Shown here one piece after another: positions 49,062 through 57,806 of a stretch of DNA of 64,000 nt. The notes under the pieces were generated by a model, which worked only from the letters and a program-made list of their open reading frames with translations, ran no database searches and was not told where the DNA came from. The position numbers were made by a program, and so were the translations under genes. Numbering within the stretch: the first letter of the stretch is position 1; each line of letters opens with the position of its first letter. Origin of the DNA: Hyphomicrobiales bacterium (GTDB lineage: Bacteria > Pseudomonadota > Alphaproteobacteria > Rhizobiales > Beijerinckiaceae); contig UBZM01000008.1 in the NCBI GenBank assembly GCA_900470095.1, forward strand, positions 1-64,000. Reading direction: 5' to 3'.

Positions 49062-49535
49062 ATGCGCCGCGCCCTGCTGAAAACCACCCTCGTCGCAGCG
49101 ACTTGTCTTGCTGCGACCATCAGCGTCGAGGCTACGAGCCGTCGTTATGTCGACCCGGCAGATCGGGCGGAGGCACGGATCATTCCGATGTACGGCAACC
49201 TGCCAGCCTGTGAGGACCCCGCCGTCCTCAGCGAGATCACAACCTGGTTCAACTCGCGTGAGGCCAAATTCTGGGGGCCGCTGCAGGCGGTCGCCTATGA
49301 TCGCATCCGGCCCATCGGCTTCCGGCCTTGGGGCGACGATTTCATCCCGCGCCGCTTCTGCACGGGGCGGATCGCGTTGAATGACGGCTCGCTGCACCGC
49401 ATCGACTACTCCGTGCGCGAGAACCTGGGCCTCTTCGGCTACACCTGGAACGTCAACTGGTGCGTGAATGGCCTCGATCGGGGCCTTTCCTACGCGCCCA
49501 ATTGCCAGATGGCCCGGCCCGGCCCCGAACGGTAA
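49062..49535 (+). CDS. Small exported protein with four cysteines
   Basis: 157 residues. N-terminal signal (RRALLKTTLVAATCLAATISVEA). The mature part has Cys at LPACEDP, RRFCTGR, VNWCVNG and APNCQMA, enough for two disulfides. The order (CTGR, DGSLHRIDYS, GYTWNVNWCVNGLDR) matches a conserved rhizobial exported family of unknown function. Nine bases before the RNase T2 gene, so the two are likely one transcript. Confidence 0.8.
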   Translation: MRRALLKTTLVAATCLAATISVEATSRRYVDPADRAEARIIPMYGNLPACEDPAVLSEITTWFNSREAKFWGPLQAVAYDRIRPIGFRPWGDDFIPRRFCTGRIALNDGSLHRIDYSVRENLGLFGYTWNVNWCVNGLDRGLSYAPNCQMARPGPER

Positions 49536-49544
49536 CATCGGGCG

Positions 49545-50216
49545 GTGAGACTCGCGCGCGCCTGGCTGTCGATGCTGGCGCTGCTTGGCCTTATGGCCCC
49601 GGGCGCGCAAGCGCAGGGGCAATATGGCCGCGGCGGCGTTCCCGGGGATTTCGATTTCTACGTGCTCGCCCTGTCATGGTCGCCGGGCTTCTGCGAACTG
49701 GACGGCGGTCGCGGACGGGCTCGCGAGCAATGCGAGAGCGGCGCCAATCTCGGCTTCGTCGTGCACGGCCTCTGGCCGCAGAATGAGCGCGGCTACCCCA
49801 CCGATTGCGGACCGGCCGGCCGCACGCCTTCTCGCATCGCCCTCGACCAGGCGGACGGGCTGTTCCCGTCCGAGGGGCTTGCCCGCTACGAATGGCGCAA
49901 GCACGGCACCTGTTCGGGCTCGAGCCCGAACGACTATTTTTCGGATGTCCGGCGCGCCCGCCAGAAGGTCGCGATTCCTCCGCCGCTGCAGAAGGCGGAT
50001 CGCGATCAGAACTGGAGCGCGATCGACCTCGAGCGCGCGTTCGCCGCGGCGAATCCAGGCCTGCGCAGCGACATGATGTCGATCTCCTGCAAACGCGGCG
50101 TGCTGCAGGAGGTGAGGATCTGCTTCAGCAAGGACCTGCGCAATTTCCGGACCTGCCAGGAGGTCGACCGCTCCGGCTGCCGTACGCGCGACATCACCGT
50201 GAAGGCTCAACGCTGA
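49545..50216 (+). CDS. Exported ribonuclease T2-family protein
   Basis: 223 residues from a GTG; signal peptide 1-23 (ends GAQAQ). Active-site segment I is FVVHGLWPQ and segment II EWRKHGTC, both with the catalytic His. Four or more Cys outside the motifs suggest disulfides. RNase T2 cleaves RNA at purine and other positions through 2',3'-cyclic phosphates, in the periplasm or outside. The Cys-containing exported protein precedes it. Confidence 0.93.
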   Translation: MRLARAWLSMLALLGLMAPGAQAQGQYGRGGVPGDFDFYVLALSWSPGFCELDGGRGRAREQCESGANLGFVVHGLWPQNERGYPTDCGPAGRTPSRIALDQADGLFPSEGLARYEWRKHGTCSGSSPNDYFSDVRRARQKVAIPPPLQKADRDQNWSAIDLERAFAAANPGLRSDMMSISCKRGVLQEVRICFSKDLRNFRTCQEVDRSGCRTRDITVKAQR

Positions 50217-50247
50217 CAGAGCGCTGCGAGGCGGCTAAGACCGCTTC

Positions 50248-51099
50248 ATGAATTACCATCACAGCTTCCACGCCGGAAATTTCGCCGACATCCTCAAGCA
50301 TGTCGTGCTGATGCGCATCCTGACCCATCTCGGTGCCAAGGATACGCCCTATCGCGTCATCGACACCCATGCCGGTGCCGGCCGTTACGATCTCGACTCG
50401 GAGGAGGCGCTGCGCACGCATGAATGGAAGGACGGTGTCGCCCGGCTCGACCAGTCGCCGCTCGCCGGCAGCGTGGAGGCGTTGCTGGCACCGTGGCGCG
50501 AAGCGGTCGCAACCGCGCGGGAACGCCATGGCACCGGCAGCTATCCCGGCTCGCCCTGGCTCTGCCGGCATGCCATGCGGGCGGAGGATCGGCTTATCGC
50601 CGCCGAGCTCCATCCAACCACCTACAAGAAGCTTGCCGCAGCGCTCGGCCGCGATTCGCGTTGCAAGGCGCTCGCGATCGACGGCTGGACGGCACTACGC
50701 GCCAATGTCCCGCCGAAGGAACGGCGTGGGCTTGTGCTGATCGATCCCCCTTTCGAGGAGAAGGGCGAATTCACGACGATGGCGACCGAGTTCATCGCCG
50801 CGCACCGAAAATGGCCGACTGGCATCTATGCGCTCTGGTATCCGGTCAAAGAGCGCCGGGCCGCCGACGGCCTCGTGAATTCGATCGAGGATGCCGGCAT
50901 CGGTCGCCTGCTCAGGCTCGAGATCGATGTCGATCGCCCCGAAGCTGCGGGCGGCCTCGGCGCCACCGGTCTGCTTGTGGTCAATCCGCCCTGGAAACTG
51001 GCTGAGGAGGCCCTCCTCCTGTTGCCGGCATTATGCGAACGCCTCGCGCAAGGCCCGCGGCCGCGCTACCTTTGCGAGCCGATCCGCCCGGACGGCTGA
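50248..51099 (+). CDS. rlmJ: 23S rRNA (adenine-N6)-methyltransferase RlmJ
   Basis: 283 residues. Starts MNYHHSFHAGNFADILKHV (family start), with DTHAGAGRYDL as the SAM site and LIDPPFEEKGEF near residue 165, the DPPF catalytic motif. Methylates A2030 of 23S rRNA in E. coli. Length agrees. Starts 31 bases after the RNase T2 gene, which may reflect only close packing. Confidence 0.95.
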   Translation: MNYHHSFHAGNFADILKHVVLMRILTHLGAKDTPYRVIDTHAGAGRYDLDSEEALRTHEWKDGVARLDQSPLAGSVEALLAPWREAVATARERHGTGSYPGSPWLCRHAMRAEDRLIAAELHPTTYKKLAAALGRDSRCKALAIDGWTALRANVPPKERRGLVLIDPPFEEKGEFTTMATEFIAAHRKWPTGIYALWYPVKERRAADGLVNSIEDAGIGRLLRLEIDVDRPEAAGGLGATGLLVVNPPWKLAEEALLLLPALCERLAQGPRPRYLCEPIRPDG

Positions 51100-51128
51100 G
51101 ATCTCCAGAACTGACCGGAATATGACCG

Positions 51129-51731
51129 ATGCTGACCTTGCGCACCTCCCCCGCCTCTCCCTTCGGCCGCAAGGTCAAAATCGCGGCCCATGAGCTCGAT
51201 CTCCTGGATCGAATCGAGATCGTTGCCGCGGATACCACCGATCCCAAGGACACGTTGCGCGCCCAGAACCCGCTCGGCAAGATTCCGGCGCTGGTGATCG
51301 AGGACGGATCGACACTCTTCGATTCCCGCGTCATCGCCGAGTATCTCGATCATCTCGGCGGTGGCCGCCTGATCCCGCCAGGTGAAGCGCGCTTTGCGCA
51401 GTTGCGCCTGCAGGCGCTGGCGGACGGCATCTGCGATGCTGCGCTGCTTCAGGTCTATGAGGGCCGGTTCAGGACGCCCGAGATGCGGAATGCGGCCTGG
51501 GTCGAGAATCAGGCCGGCAAGGTCGCGCGGGCTCTCGCCACACTTGAGGCGGCGCCGCCAGCCTGGTCTGGCAAACCCCGCATCGGTGAAATCGCGCTGG
51601 CCTGCGCGCTGGGCTATCTCGATCTGCGCTTTGACGGAACCTGGCGGGCGGCTCACCCCAAACTGGTCGCCTGGCTCGACGATTTCACGGCGAAGGTGCC
51701 CTCTTTCGAAACCACCCGCTTCAAGGGCTGA
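51129..51731 (+). CDS. Glutathione S-transferase family protein
   Basis: 200 residues. Thioredoxin-like N-terminal domain (1-75) with SPASPFGRKVKIAA, NPLGKIPALVIEDG and DSRVIAEYLD, and a helical C-terminal domain (85-195). The N-terminal Ser of SPFGRK is the probable glutathione-activating residue. Substrate unknown. Followed by the terminator that serves the opposite-strand porin gene. Confidence 0.92.
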   Translation: MLTLRTSPASPFGRKVKIAAHELDLLDRIEIVAADTTDPKDTLRAQNPLGKIPALVIEDGSTLFDSRVIAEYLDHLGGGRLIPPGEARFAQLRLQALADGICDAALLQVYEGRFRTPEMRNAAWVENQAGKVARALATLEAAPPAWSGKPRIGEIALACALGYLDLRFDGTWRAAHPKLVAWLDDFTAKVPSFETTRFKG

Positions 51732-51755
51732 CCGGCTTCGAGCTTGCCTCGCATA

Positions 51756-51786
51756 ACAAAAAACCCGGTGGCCGAAGCCACCGGGT
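51756..51786 (-). terminator. Rho-independent terminator of the outer membrane protein gene
   Basis: Minus strand: ACCCGGTGGC / GCCACCGGGT with TTCG loop, then TTTTTTG. It lies 29 bases past the stop of the outer membrane protein gene and is the clearest terminator in the window. On the plus strand it also follows the GST gene, without a T run. Confidence 0.9.
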
Positions 51787-51814
51787 CCATTCTGAGCCCC
51801 GTGAGGGGATCGGA

Positions 51815-52510
51815 CTAGAACTTGTAGTTCAGGCCAGCGCGGACGACCGAGAACTTGGTCTCAACCTTCGAGGTGAAGGTGCCGCCGGGAACGTTGAACG
51901 ACTCCTTGTCGAGGTCGACGTAGAGATACTCGAGCTTCGCCGTCAGGTTGTTGGTGAAGGCGTACTCAAGACCACCACCGACGGTCCAGCCGTACTGGGT
52001 GTTGTCGTTGCTGCCGGCGAACACGCCGTTGGAGATCTTGTTCTTCACGCTGCCGTAAGCGAAACCACCGGTGACATACGGCAGGAACCGGTCGAAGGAG
52101 TAACCGACGCGGCCACGAACGGTGCCGAACCAGTTGATCTCAGTCGAAGCGCGGAGGTTGTTGGCCAAGTTGACCGAGGTCGACTTCAGATCAGCGCCCT
52201 GGAAATCGGCTTCAGCGCCGAGGACCCACTGGCCGATCTGATAGTTGTAGCCGATCTGCGCACCACCGGTGAAACCATCGGGATCGCTGAAGTTGCCGAG
52301 GTTGTTCTGGAAGGCGCCCGTGGTCGAGTCGATCTGACCCCAAGCATAACCGGCGTTGGCACCGACGTAGAAGCCGGTCCAGGTGAACACCGGCGGCAGA
52401 TAGATCGGGGCAGCAACCGGGCCCTTGCGGGACGGCAGGTCGGCAGCAGAGGCGGCGCCGGCAACGACGAGGCCGAGGGCCGCGACGCTCGTAAGCAGGT
52501 ACTTCTTCAT
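51815..52510 (-). CDS. Outer membrane beta-barrel protein (Omp25/31-like)
   Basis: 231 residues. ATG 52510 has AAAGGAG nine bases upstream. Signal peptide MKKYLLTSVAALGLVV... ending AASAA, then an eight-strand barrel: FTWTGFYVGANAGYAWG, IGYNYQIGQWVLGAEADF, and a closing FSVVRAGLNYKF with C-terminal Phe. These are surface proteins of rhizobial relatives, used as structural or adhesion barrels. It has a strong ribosome site and terminator, as expected for an abundant protein. Confidence 0.95.
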   Translation of the reverse strand: MKKYLLTSVAALGLVVAGAASAADLPSRKGPVAAPIYLPPVFTWTGFYVGANAGYAWGQIDSTTGAFQNNLGNFSDPDGFTGGAQIGYNYQIGQWVLGAEADFQGADLKSTSVNLANNLRASTEINWFGTVRGRVGYSFDRFLPYVTGGFAYGSVKNKISNGVFAGSNDNTQYGWTVGGGLEYAFTNNLTAKLEYLYVDLDKESFNVPGGTFTSKVETKFSVVRAGLNYKF

Positions 52511-52885
52511 TTTTAACTCCTTTAGTCGTCGCTGGTGCCGGCGTGGCCCGGCGGTGATGTCGATGACGCCTTTATAGCCCGCACTGGCGTCGATGTCTGT
52601 TGCGGCTAAAGCACAGGTACATTGCAGACCGCGGCAGAAATGCGGCACGAATGGGGATGACTAAGACCAATTGTTCAACACGCGTTAATTATTATTAAGC
52701 CACTGTGAATGGTAAACCGAATACTAACAACGTGTTGACCGTATAGTGGAAGCAAGCAGGGAACGCGCGACATATCCTAAGGTTCCAGACAAAATGCGGC
52801 CACAATCTGGCACGGCCCTTCGCTTGCTCGTTCCGGGCTCGCGTGCTTAAGCCTTGCAGCACACTCCACGGAATGGACCAGATCG
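52511..52885. other. 375-base regulatory gap before the porin gene
   Basis: Between the divergent outer membrane protein and glycosyltransferase genes. On the minus strand a TATAAA box (about 52571-52576) lies roughly 60 bases before the porin ATG. The middle is AT-rich (about 52660-52760, with TTAATTATTATTAA). A TTGACC box on the plus strand near 52735 could belong to the glycosyltransferase promoter. No gene seen. Confidence 0.5.
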
Positions 52886-53674
52886 GTGCCGCCGCTTTCT
52901 ATATTCATTATTGCTCGGGATGAAGCCGACAGAATCGGCCGCACCATCGCCGCCGTGCGAGAGTTGAGCGATGACATCGTCGTGATCGATTCAGGCTCGA
53001 CCGATGGTACGCAGACAATCGCCGAGCAATGCGGTGCCCGCGTGATCTTCAATGCGTGGCCGGGTTACGGTCAGCAAAAGCGCTTCGGGGAAGACCAGTG
53101 CCGCTATAACTGGCTTCTCAACCTGGATGCCGACGAAGTCGTGCCCAGGGAGATGGCCGTCGAGATTGCAGCCCTGTTTGCTCATGGCGATCCGCCTGCC
53201 GATGCCTACAGGACGCGCATCGCCGAGATATTCCCTGGCGAGCGCGCGCCGCATCGTTTCACCTATGCCTTGTCGCCGGTTCGGCTCTACCGAAAGGACA
53301 AGGGACGCTACTCGCCTTCGCCGGTTCACGACCGTGTCGATCTCTCTCCGGATGCCCGCATCGGCAGGCTGAAGGGCACGGTTCATCATTACTCCGTGCG
53401 TTCGCTCGGCGAGCAGATGGCGAAATTGAATAACTACAGCGACGCGCAGGCCGACGATCTCGACAAGCGCGGCGAAACCCTTTCGGTCTTCCGGCTGGTC
53501 GCCGAGTTCCCGGCCAATTTCGTCAAGGCCTATATTGGCCGGCGTCACGCCCTGCGCGGCGTCTATGGCTTCATGACCGCGATGAACTACGCCTTCTATC
53601 GCTACTTGCGCGCAGCCAAACATTGGGAACGGCGCCTCAAGCGTCACTCCGATAAAGATGCACGCAATGGCTGA
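52886..53674 (+). CDS. Family 2 glycosyltransferase, LPS-core type
   Basis: 262 residues from a GTG. GT2 fold: LSIFIIARDEADRIGRTI at the start, IDSGSTDGT (35-42), LNLDADEVV with the metal-binding DAD (81-83), and HDRVDL. It resembles the WaaE/LpsA beta-glucosyltransferase group that builds lipopolysaccharide inner core. No membrane segment. Its stop overlaps the SDR start by eight bases. Confidence 0.88.
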   Translation: MPPLSIFIIARDEADRIGRTIAAVRELSDDIVVIDSGSTDGTQTIAEQCGARVIFNAWPGYGQQKRFGEDQCRYNWLLNLDADEVVPREMAVEIAALFAHGDPPADAYRTRIAEIFPGERAPHRFTYALSPVRLYRKDKGRYSPSPVHDRVDLSPDARIGRLKGTVHHYSVRSLGEQMAKLNNYSDAQADDLDKRGETLSVFRLVAEFPANFVKAYIGRRHALRGVYGFMTAMNYAFYRYLRAAKHWERRLKRHSDKDARNG

Positions 53675-54413
53675 CGTCGCGCTCGTCACCGGTGGAGCAC
53701 GCCGGATTGGACGCGCCATCGTCGAGCACCTGGCGCAGGCGGGCTACGCGGTGGCGATCCACTACCGCACCTCGCAAGCCGAAGCCGAAGCGCTCGCGGC
53801 AGACGTGCGGGGTCGGGGCGGCAGGGCAATCACCGTCGCCGCCGACCTGGCCGATCCCGCTGCGGTAGACACCATCATTCCGGCCGCCGAAGCAGCGCTA
53901 GGGCCGGTGACTTTGCTGGTCAACAGCGCCTCCAGCTTTCTGATCGATAACATCCGCACGATCGACGTCCCGACCTGGAACCGGCAGTTCTCGACCAATC
54001 TGCGCGCGCCCTCGGTGCTCTCCGGCGCGATGGCCAATCATCTTCCGGCGGATCGAGAAGGCTGTATCGTCAACATCATCGACCAGCGGGTCTGGAAGCC
54101 GACCCCGGAGTATTACTCCTATACCCTGACCAAATCGGCGCTTCTCACGGCAACGATCACCATGGCGCAGGCACTCGCACCGCGGATTCGCGTGAACGCC
54201 GTCGGGCCAGGGCCGACCTTTCCGAATCCGCAGGACGGCGAGGCCTTGCTTGCGCGCGAAGCCTCGGGATCGCTGCTGCAAAGAAAGGTCGATGCCGTGG
54301 ATATCGCAGGGGCAGTGCTCTATCTCGCCCGCGCCCGGTCGGTCACGGGGCAAATGATCGCCGTCGACAATGGCCAGCACCTGGCCTGGCGAACCCCCGA
54401 TATCGTGACCTGA
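53667..54413 (+). CDS. SDR, pteridine reductase/FolM-like
   Basis: 248 residues. Cofactor loop TGGARRIG, in the TGxxxRxG form of pteridine reductases and FolM, with Arg after the second strand (HYRTS), so NADPH is likely. NSASSF replaces the usual NNAG, also seen in that group; YTLTK is the catalytic Tyr/Lys. It would reduce dihydromonapterin or dihydrofolate-like pterins. An ATG nine bases upstream is also in frame. Coupled by overlap to the glycosyltransferase gene. Confidence 0.87.
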   Translation: MADVALVTGGARRIGRAIVEHLAQAGYAVAIHYRTSQAEAEALAADVRGRGGRAITVAADLADPAAVDTIIPAAEAALGPVTLLVNSASSFLIDNIRTIDVPTWNRQFSTNLRAPSVLSGAMANHLPADREGCIVNIIDQRVWKPTPEYYSYTLTKSALLTATITMAQALAPRIRVNAVGPGPTFPNPQDGEALLAREASGSLLQRKVDAVDIAGAVLYLARARSVTGQMIAVDNGQHLAWRTPDIVT

Positions 54414-54432
54414 CGCCCCGACGTCGACCGCG

Positions 54433-54453
54433 AGGCGGGCCAAAAGGCCGCCT
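54433..54453. terminator. Small hairpin between convergent genes
   Basis: AGGC(G)GGCC / GGCCGCCT with an AAAA loop and one bulged G, placed between the SDR stop and the Gly-rich peptide stop. No T run. Confidence 0.4.
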
Positions 54454-54515
54454 GGTATGTCGAAAGGGCGAAATGGCGACGCCGCGCGAGATGCGCGACG
54501 TCGGCACTGCAAGGC

Positions 54516-54803
54516 TCAGGCTGCGGCCTTGTTCTTGATCGCGCCGATGATGGCGGTCAGAACCGCGCCACCGGCGCCGCCGGCGATCAGGTTCGACAGG
54601 ATACCGCCGACACTGAGATTGCCGCCCGCCGCCGCCGCCGTGATGGCTGGCAACAGGATGGGCACCAACTGGCCAAGAACGCCGCCGCCGACCAGACCGG
54701 CGATGGTGTTTCCGAGAGTTCCGAGATCGAAGCTGGACGAGGCTTTACCCGCAGCATTGCCACCCAGCGCGCCTGCGACGAGGTTGATCAGAAGCTGTTC
54801 CAT
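54516..54803 (-). CDS. Glycine/alanine-rich hydrophobic small protein
   Basis: 95 residues from ATG 54803. It is made of glycine-zipper-like helices: LINLVAGALGGNAAGK, TIAGLVGGGVLGQLVPILLPAI, GGILSNLIAGGAGGAVLTAIIGAI. This family is widespread in Proteobacteria and sometimes mislabelled as a methyltransferase; function unknown, membrane insertion likely. A perfect 11-base hairpin covers the leader and part of the ribosome site. Confidence 0.8.
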   Translation of the reverse strand: MEQLLINLVAGALGGNAAGKASSSFDLGTLGNTIAGLVGGGVLGQLVPILLPAITAAAAGGNLSVGGILSNLIAGGAGGAVLTAIIGAIKNKAAA

Positions 54804-54809
54804 GAGACC

Positions 54810-54836
54810 CCCAAAGCCATGATGCATGGCTTTGGG
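54810..54836 (-). promoter_or_regulatory. Hairpin over the ribosome site of the Gly-rich gene
   Basis: CCCAAAGCCAT (54810-54820) and ATGGCTTTGGG (54826-54836) pair perfectly around a five-base loop. On the minus-strand mRNA the last G residues of the stem form the purine-rich ribosome site six bases before the ATG. It could hide the site, end pgeF transcription, or both. Confidence 0.5.
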
Positions 54837-54893
54837 AGGATGACTCCGCCCGTTTGTCGAAGCAACTTGAGATTGAACTGGCCGGAAGCCGAC

Positions 54894-55667
54894 CTATTTC
54901 GGTCGCGTCAACGTGATCGCCGAGATCAGCCGGCCGTAATCCGGTTCCTGCCGATGTGTCGTGCGGCGATAGCTGAAGAAGCGCTGCTCGTCGCCATAGG
55001 TGCAGAGGCCGAGATCGATGAAGCGGCCGATGCCGGCCTCCTGTGCCTTGAAAGCGATGAAGGCAGGCAGATCGAACATGGCGCGCGCAGGATGCTCCGA
55101 GGCGTGGAAGAAGCGCGCATAGGTCGCATTCTCCGACTTGAAGCGCTCGATGAATTCCGGCCCGACCTCATAAGCCTTGGCGCTGATCGTTGGCCCAAGC
55201 ACCGCCAGGATGCGTTCGCGACGCGCGCCCAACTTCTCCATCGCAGTCACGGTCGCGCCGACAATCCCCGTGAATGCCCCCTTCCAGCCGGAATGCGCGG
55301 CGCCGATCACGCCCGCCTCGCTATCGGCGAAGAGGATGGGTCCACAATCAGCGGTAGAGACACCGAGCGCCACGCCGTGCGCCGTGGTCACCATGGCATC
55401 GGCCTTGGGCTTATCCCCAAGCCAGGGACCGGTGACGATAGCAGCATCGGCGGAATGGACCTGGTTCACGCTGACGAGATGCGTCACCTCGACCTTGAGG
55501 TGAGCCGCCATGCGCGCCCGGTTCTCGGTGACATGCGCCTTGTCGTCATCCGAGCCGAGGCCGCCATTGAGCGAGGCGTAGATGCCCGAGGATACTCCGC
55601 CCTCGCGGGTGAAGAAGGCATGCGCAACGCCGTGCTCGGCGGAAAGGTCGGGCGAAGTGATGAACAT
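54894..55667 (-). CDS. pgeF: Purine nucleoside phosphorylase/polyphenol oxidase family protein PgeF
   Basis: 257 residues. Conserved His and Cys of the YfiH/LACC1 family are present: NQVHSADA, TADCGPILF and AAHSGWKGA. Members were first called laccases and later shown to act on purine nucleosides; in bacteria the gene is also called pgeF for peptidoglycan editing. Next to midA and lgt, a common alphaproteobacterial order. Confidence 0.92.
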   Translation of the reverse strand: MFITSPDLSAEHGVAHAFFTREGGVSSGIYASLNGGLGSDDDKAHVTENRARMAAHLKVEVTHLVSVNQVHSADAAIVTGPWLGDKPKADAMVTTAHGVALGVSTADCGPILFADSEAGVIGAAHSGWKGAFTGIVGATVTAMEKLGARRERILAVLGPTISAKAYEVGPEFIERFKSENATYARFFHASEHPARAMFDLPAFIAFKAQEAGIGRFIDLGLCTYGDEQRFFSYRRTTHRQEPDYGRLISAITLTRPK

Positions 55668-55687
55668 GGCGGGTTCCGGCTCAGGCG

Positions 55688-56782
55688 TCAGCCCTGCTCT
55701 GGCATCTGATGAAGGTCAAATCCGGGCAGCGGCGGCAATCTTGAATCCGATAGTGCCAGAACCTTGAACAATTCACCCATCTCGGTCGCGCCAATGGCGG
55801 TAAGCCGTGCGAAGGCGGCCTGGATCGCCTCTGCCTGCTCCGGCCGTGCTCTGCGCGAGAGCGCCTGCGCACGTTCCGCCAGCCCCAACGCCAGCAGAAA
55901 CTCGCGCTGCGTTGCCGGTCCATGCGTCGCAGCCTTGGCCCGCCGCGCAGCCTGCGCCATCCGTTCAAAATCGACGTGAACCGTGAGATCGGCCTCACCG
56001 ATATGGGCCAGCGGATCAACCATCCGATGCCGATGGACCGCCTGAAGCGTATCTCCGAAGCCTGAACGCGCGGAGCCGTAGTCGACGAACAGTGCAGCGC
56101 CGCCTTGCTCGGCGAGATGGCAGCTCACAGTCGCCATGACATCAAGCGCTGCCGTCGGCTGTTCGAAGATGCTTCCCTCCGGAGCGGAGATGCCAAGTGC
56201 GGGCTCCGTCGCCTGCGCGAGGCCGAATGCCAGCTCGCCTGCGGCATCGGTTCCGACCAGACGCTCGCGCCAGCCGTCTCCGGCCCGCACGAATTGATCG
56301 AGCGGCAGCGCATCGAGGAACTCGTTGGCGAGGAGGATCGTCGGCCCGTCCAGCGCAGTCCCGATGCTGTCGTGCCAGACCGGTTCGGTCGCCGAGGCCA
56401 AGGTTCGAGCCTGAGCCTGCCGCAGCACGGGGCTCATCTCGACGAGATGCACGGAGAGCGCCTCGCGAAAGCCCGGAACGATCCGCGCGGCCCGCAGCAC
56501 ATCGGCCATCAACGTGCCACGGCCCGGTCCAAGCTCGACGAGGCGCAGGCTCGCAGGCTCGCCCATCATCCGCCAGACCGCGCCGGCCCATAGCCCGATC
56601 AGCTCCCCGAACATCTGGCTGATCTCGGGCGCCGTCGTGAAGTCCCCCTCGGCTCCGAAAGGGTCGCGAGTCATGTAGTAGCCGTGACGGGGATGGCCGA
56701 GGCACAGCGCCATATAGCGCGAGATGCTGAGCGGGCCGTCGTCCTGGATCAGGCGGATGAGCTCCGCCTTGAGCGCATTCAC
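55688..56782 (-). CDS. MidA/NDUFAF7-family SAM-dependent methyltransferase
   Basis: 364 residues, GTG start overlapping the lgt stop (GTGA). Seen: HGYYMTRDPFGAEGDFTTAPEISQMFGELIG (family start, partly given), LVELGPGRGTLMADVLR as the SAM site, and a NEFLDALP motif. The mitochondrial homologue NDUFAF7 dimethylates an Arg of the complex I subunit NDUFS2; the bacterial role is likely similar but unproven here. Confidence 0.94.
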   Translation of the reverse strand: MNALKAELIRLIQDDGPLSISRYMALCLGHPRHGYYMTRDPFGAEGDFTTAPEISQMFGELIGLWAGAVWRMMGEPASLRLVELGPGRGTLMADVLRAARIVPGFREALSVHLVEMSPVLRQAQARTLASATEPVWHDSIGTALDGPTILLANEFLDALPLDQFVRAGDGWRERLVGTDAAGELAFGLAQATEPALGISAPEGSIFEQPTAALDVMATVSCHLAEQGGAALFVDYGSARSGFGDTLQAVHRHRMVDPLAHIGEADLTVHVDFERMAQAARRAKAATHGPATQREFLLALGLAERAQALSRRARPEQAEAIQAAFARLTAIGATEMGELFKVLALSDSRLPPLPGFDLHQMPEQG

Positions 56783-57618
56783 GCGCCCGCCCGCCTGGCG
56801 CGCAGCGCCAGATAGAGCCCGGCGAAGAAGAGCGGCACGGACAGCAGCATACCCATGGTGATGCCCCCGCTCAGCGCATCGACGCTTCCGCCGAACAGGA
56901 AGCCGAGCTGCGGATCGGGCTCGCGGAAGAACTCGCAGACGATGCGCGCGACCGCATAGCCCATGCCGAAGACGCCTGCGACGAGGCCGGGTCGCTTGAA
57001 GCCGCCGGCCCGGACGACGAGCGCGAGCAGGATGAAGAGCAGGATCCCTTCGCCCAGCGCCTCATAGAGCTGGCTCGGATGGCGCGGCAGCGGCCCGGCA
57101 TTGGGAAAGACCATGGCGAAGGGCAATTCCGGTGCCGGCCGGCCCCAGAGCTCGGCATTGATGAAATTGGCGATGCGCCCGAGGAAGAGCCCGATCGGAA
57201 CGACGGCGGCGGCGAGATCGAAGACGCTCAGCGCCGGATGCCCGCGCCGGCGCGCAAACAGGAACAGCGCCGTCGCCGCCCCCAGCAACCCGCCATGGAA
57301 CGACATGCCGCCCTGCCAGATCGCGATGATGTCCTGTGGCCGGGCGAGATAGCGCTCAAGGTCGTAGAACAGCACGAAGCCGATGCGCCCGCCGAGCACC
57401 ACGCCGAGCGCGACCCAGAGCAGCATGTCGTCGAGCTCTTCCGCCGCGGGATGCTTCGAGCTTCCCCAGAGCGCAGGAGACGAGACCAGCCGGCGTGCAT
57501 ACCACCAGCCGCCGATCAGCCCCACGACATAGGCGAGGCCATACCACTTGACCGAAAGCGGTCCGAGCTGCAGCGCGACCGGGTCGATCACCGGGAAGGG
57601 AATGGCGAATACGGGCAT
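56779..57618 (-). CDS. lgt: Prolipoprotein diacylglyceryl transferase
   Basis: 279 residues, seven membrane helices. Lgt moves diacylglycerol from phosphatidylglycerol to the lipobox Cys. The Prosite signature GRIANFINAELWG is complete, as is FHGGLLG with the essential His. ATG 57618 gives the standard MPVFAIPFPVIDPV start. Coupled to midA. It would process the CAP lipoprotein at 5.7 kb and others. Confidence 0.97.
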   Translation of the reverse strand: MPVFAIPFPVIDPVALQLGPLSVKWYGLAYVVGLIGGWWYARRLVSSPALWGSSKHPAAEELDDMLLWVALGVVLGGRIGFVLFYDLERYLARPQDIIAIWQGGMSFHGGLLGAATALFLFARRRGHPALSVFDLAAAVVPIGLFLGRIANFINAELWGRPAPELPFAMVFPNAGPLPRHPSQLYEALGEGILLFILLALVVRAGGFKRPGLVAGVFGMGYAVARIVCEFFREPDPQLGFLFGGSVDALSGGITMGMLLSVPLFFAGLYLALRARRAGA

Positions 57619-57806
57619 GGGCAAGGGTCCGGTGGCGGAGGTCACAGTCTCGCTCAGGCGGTTGCGCACCGCCCATCACGCGTCCTCTCGGGCGACCCAA
57701 GGGACGCTCGGGAGGACTGCGCGAAGGAAAACCTGCCGCGACATGGCCGGCTGGAGGCGAAGTGGTCAAGCAAAAAGGGCGCCGGTATGCACCCCGCCTG
57801 CCCTGC

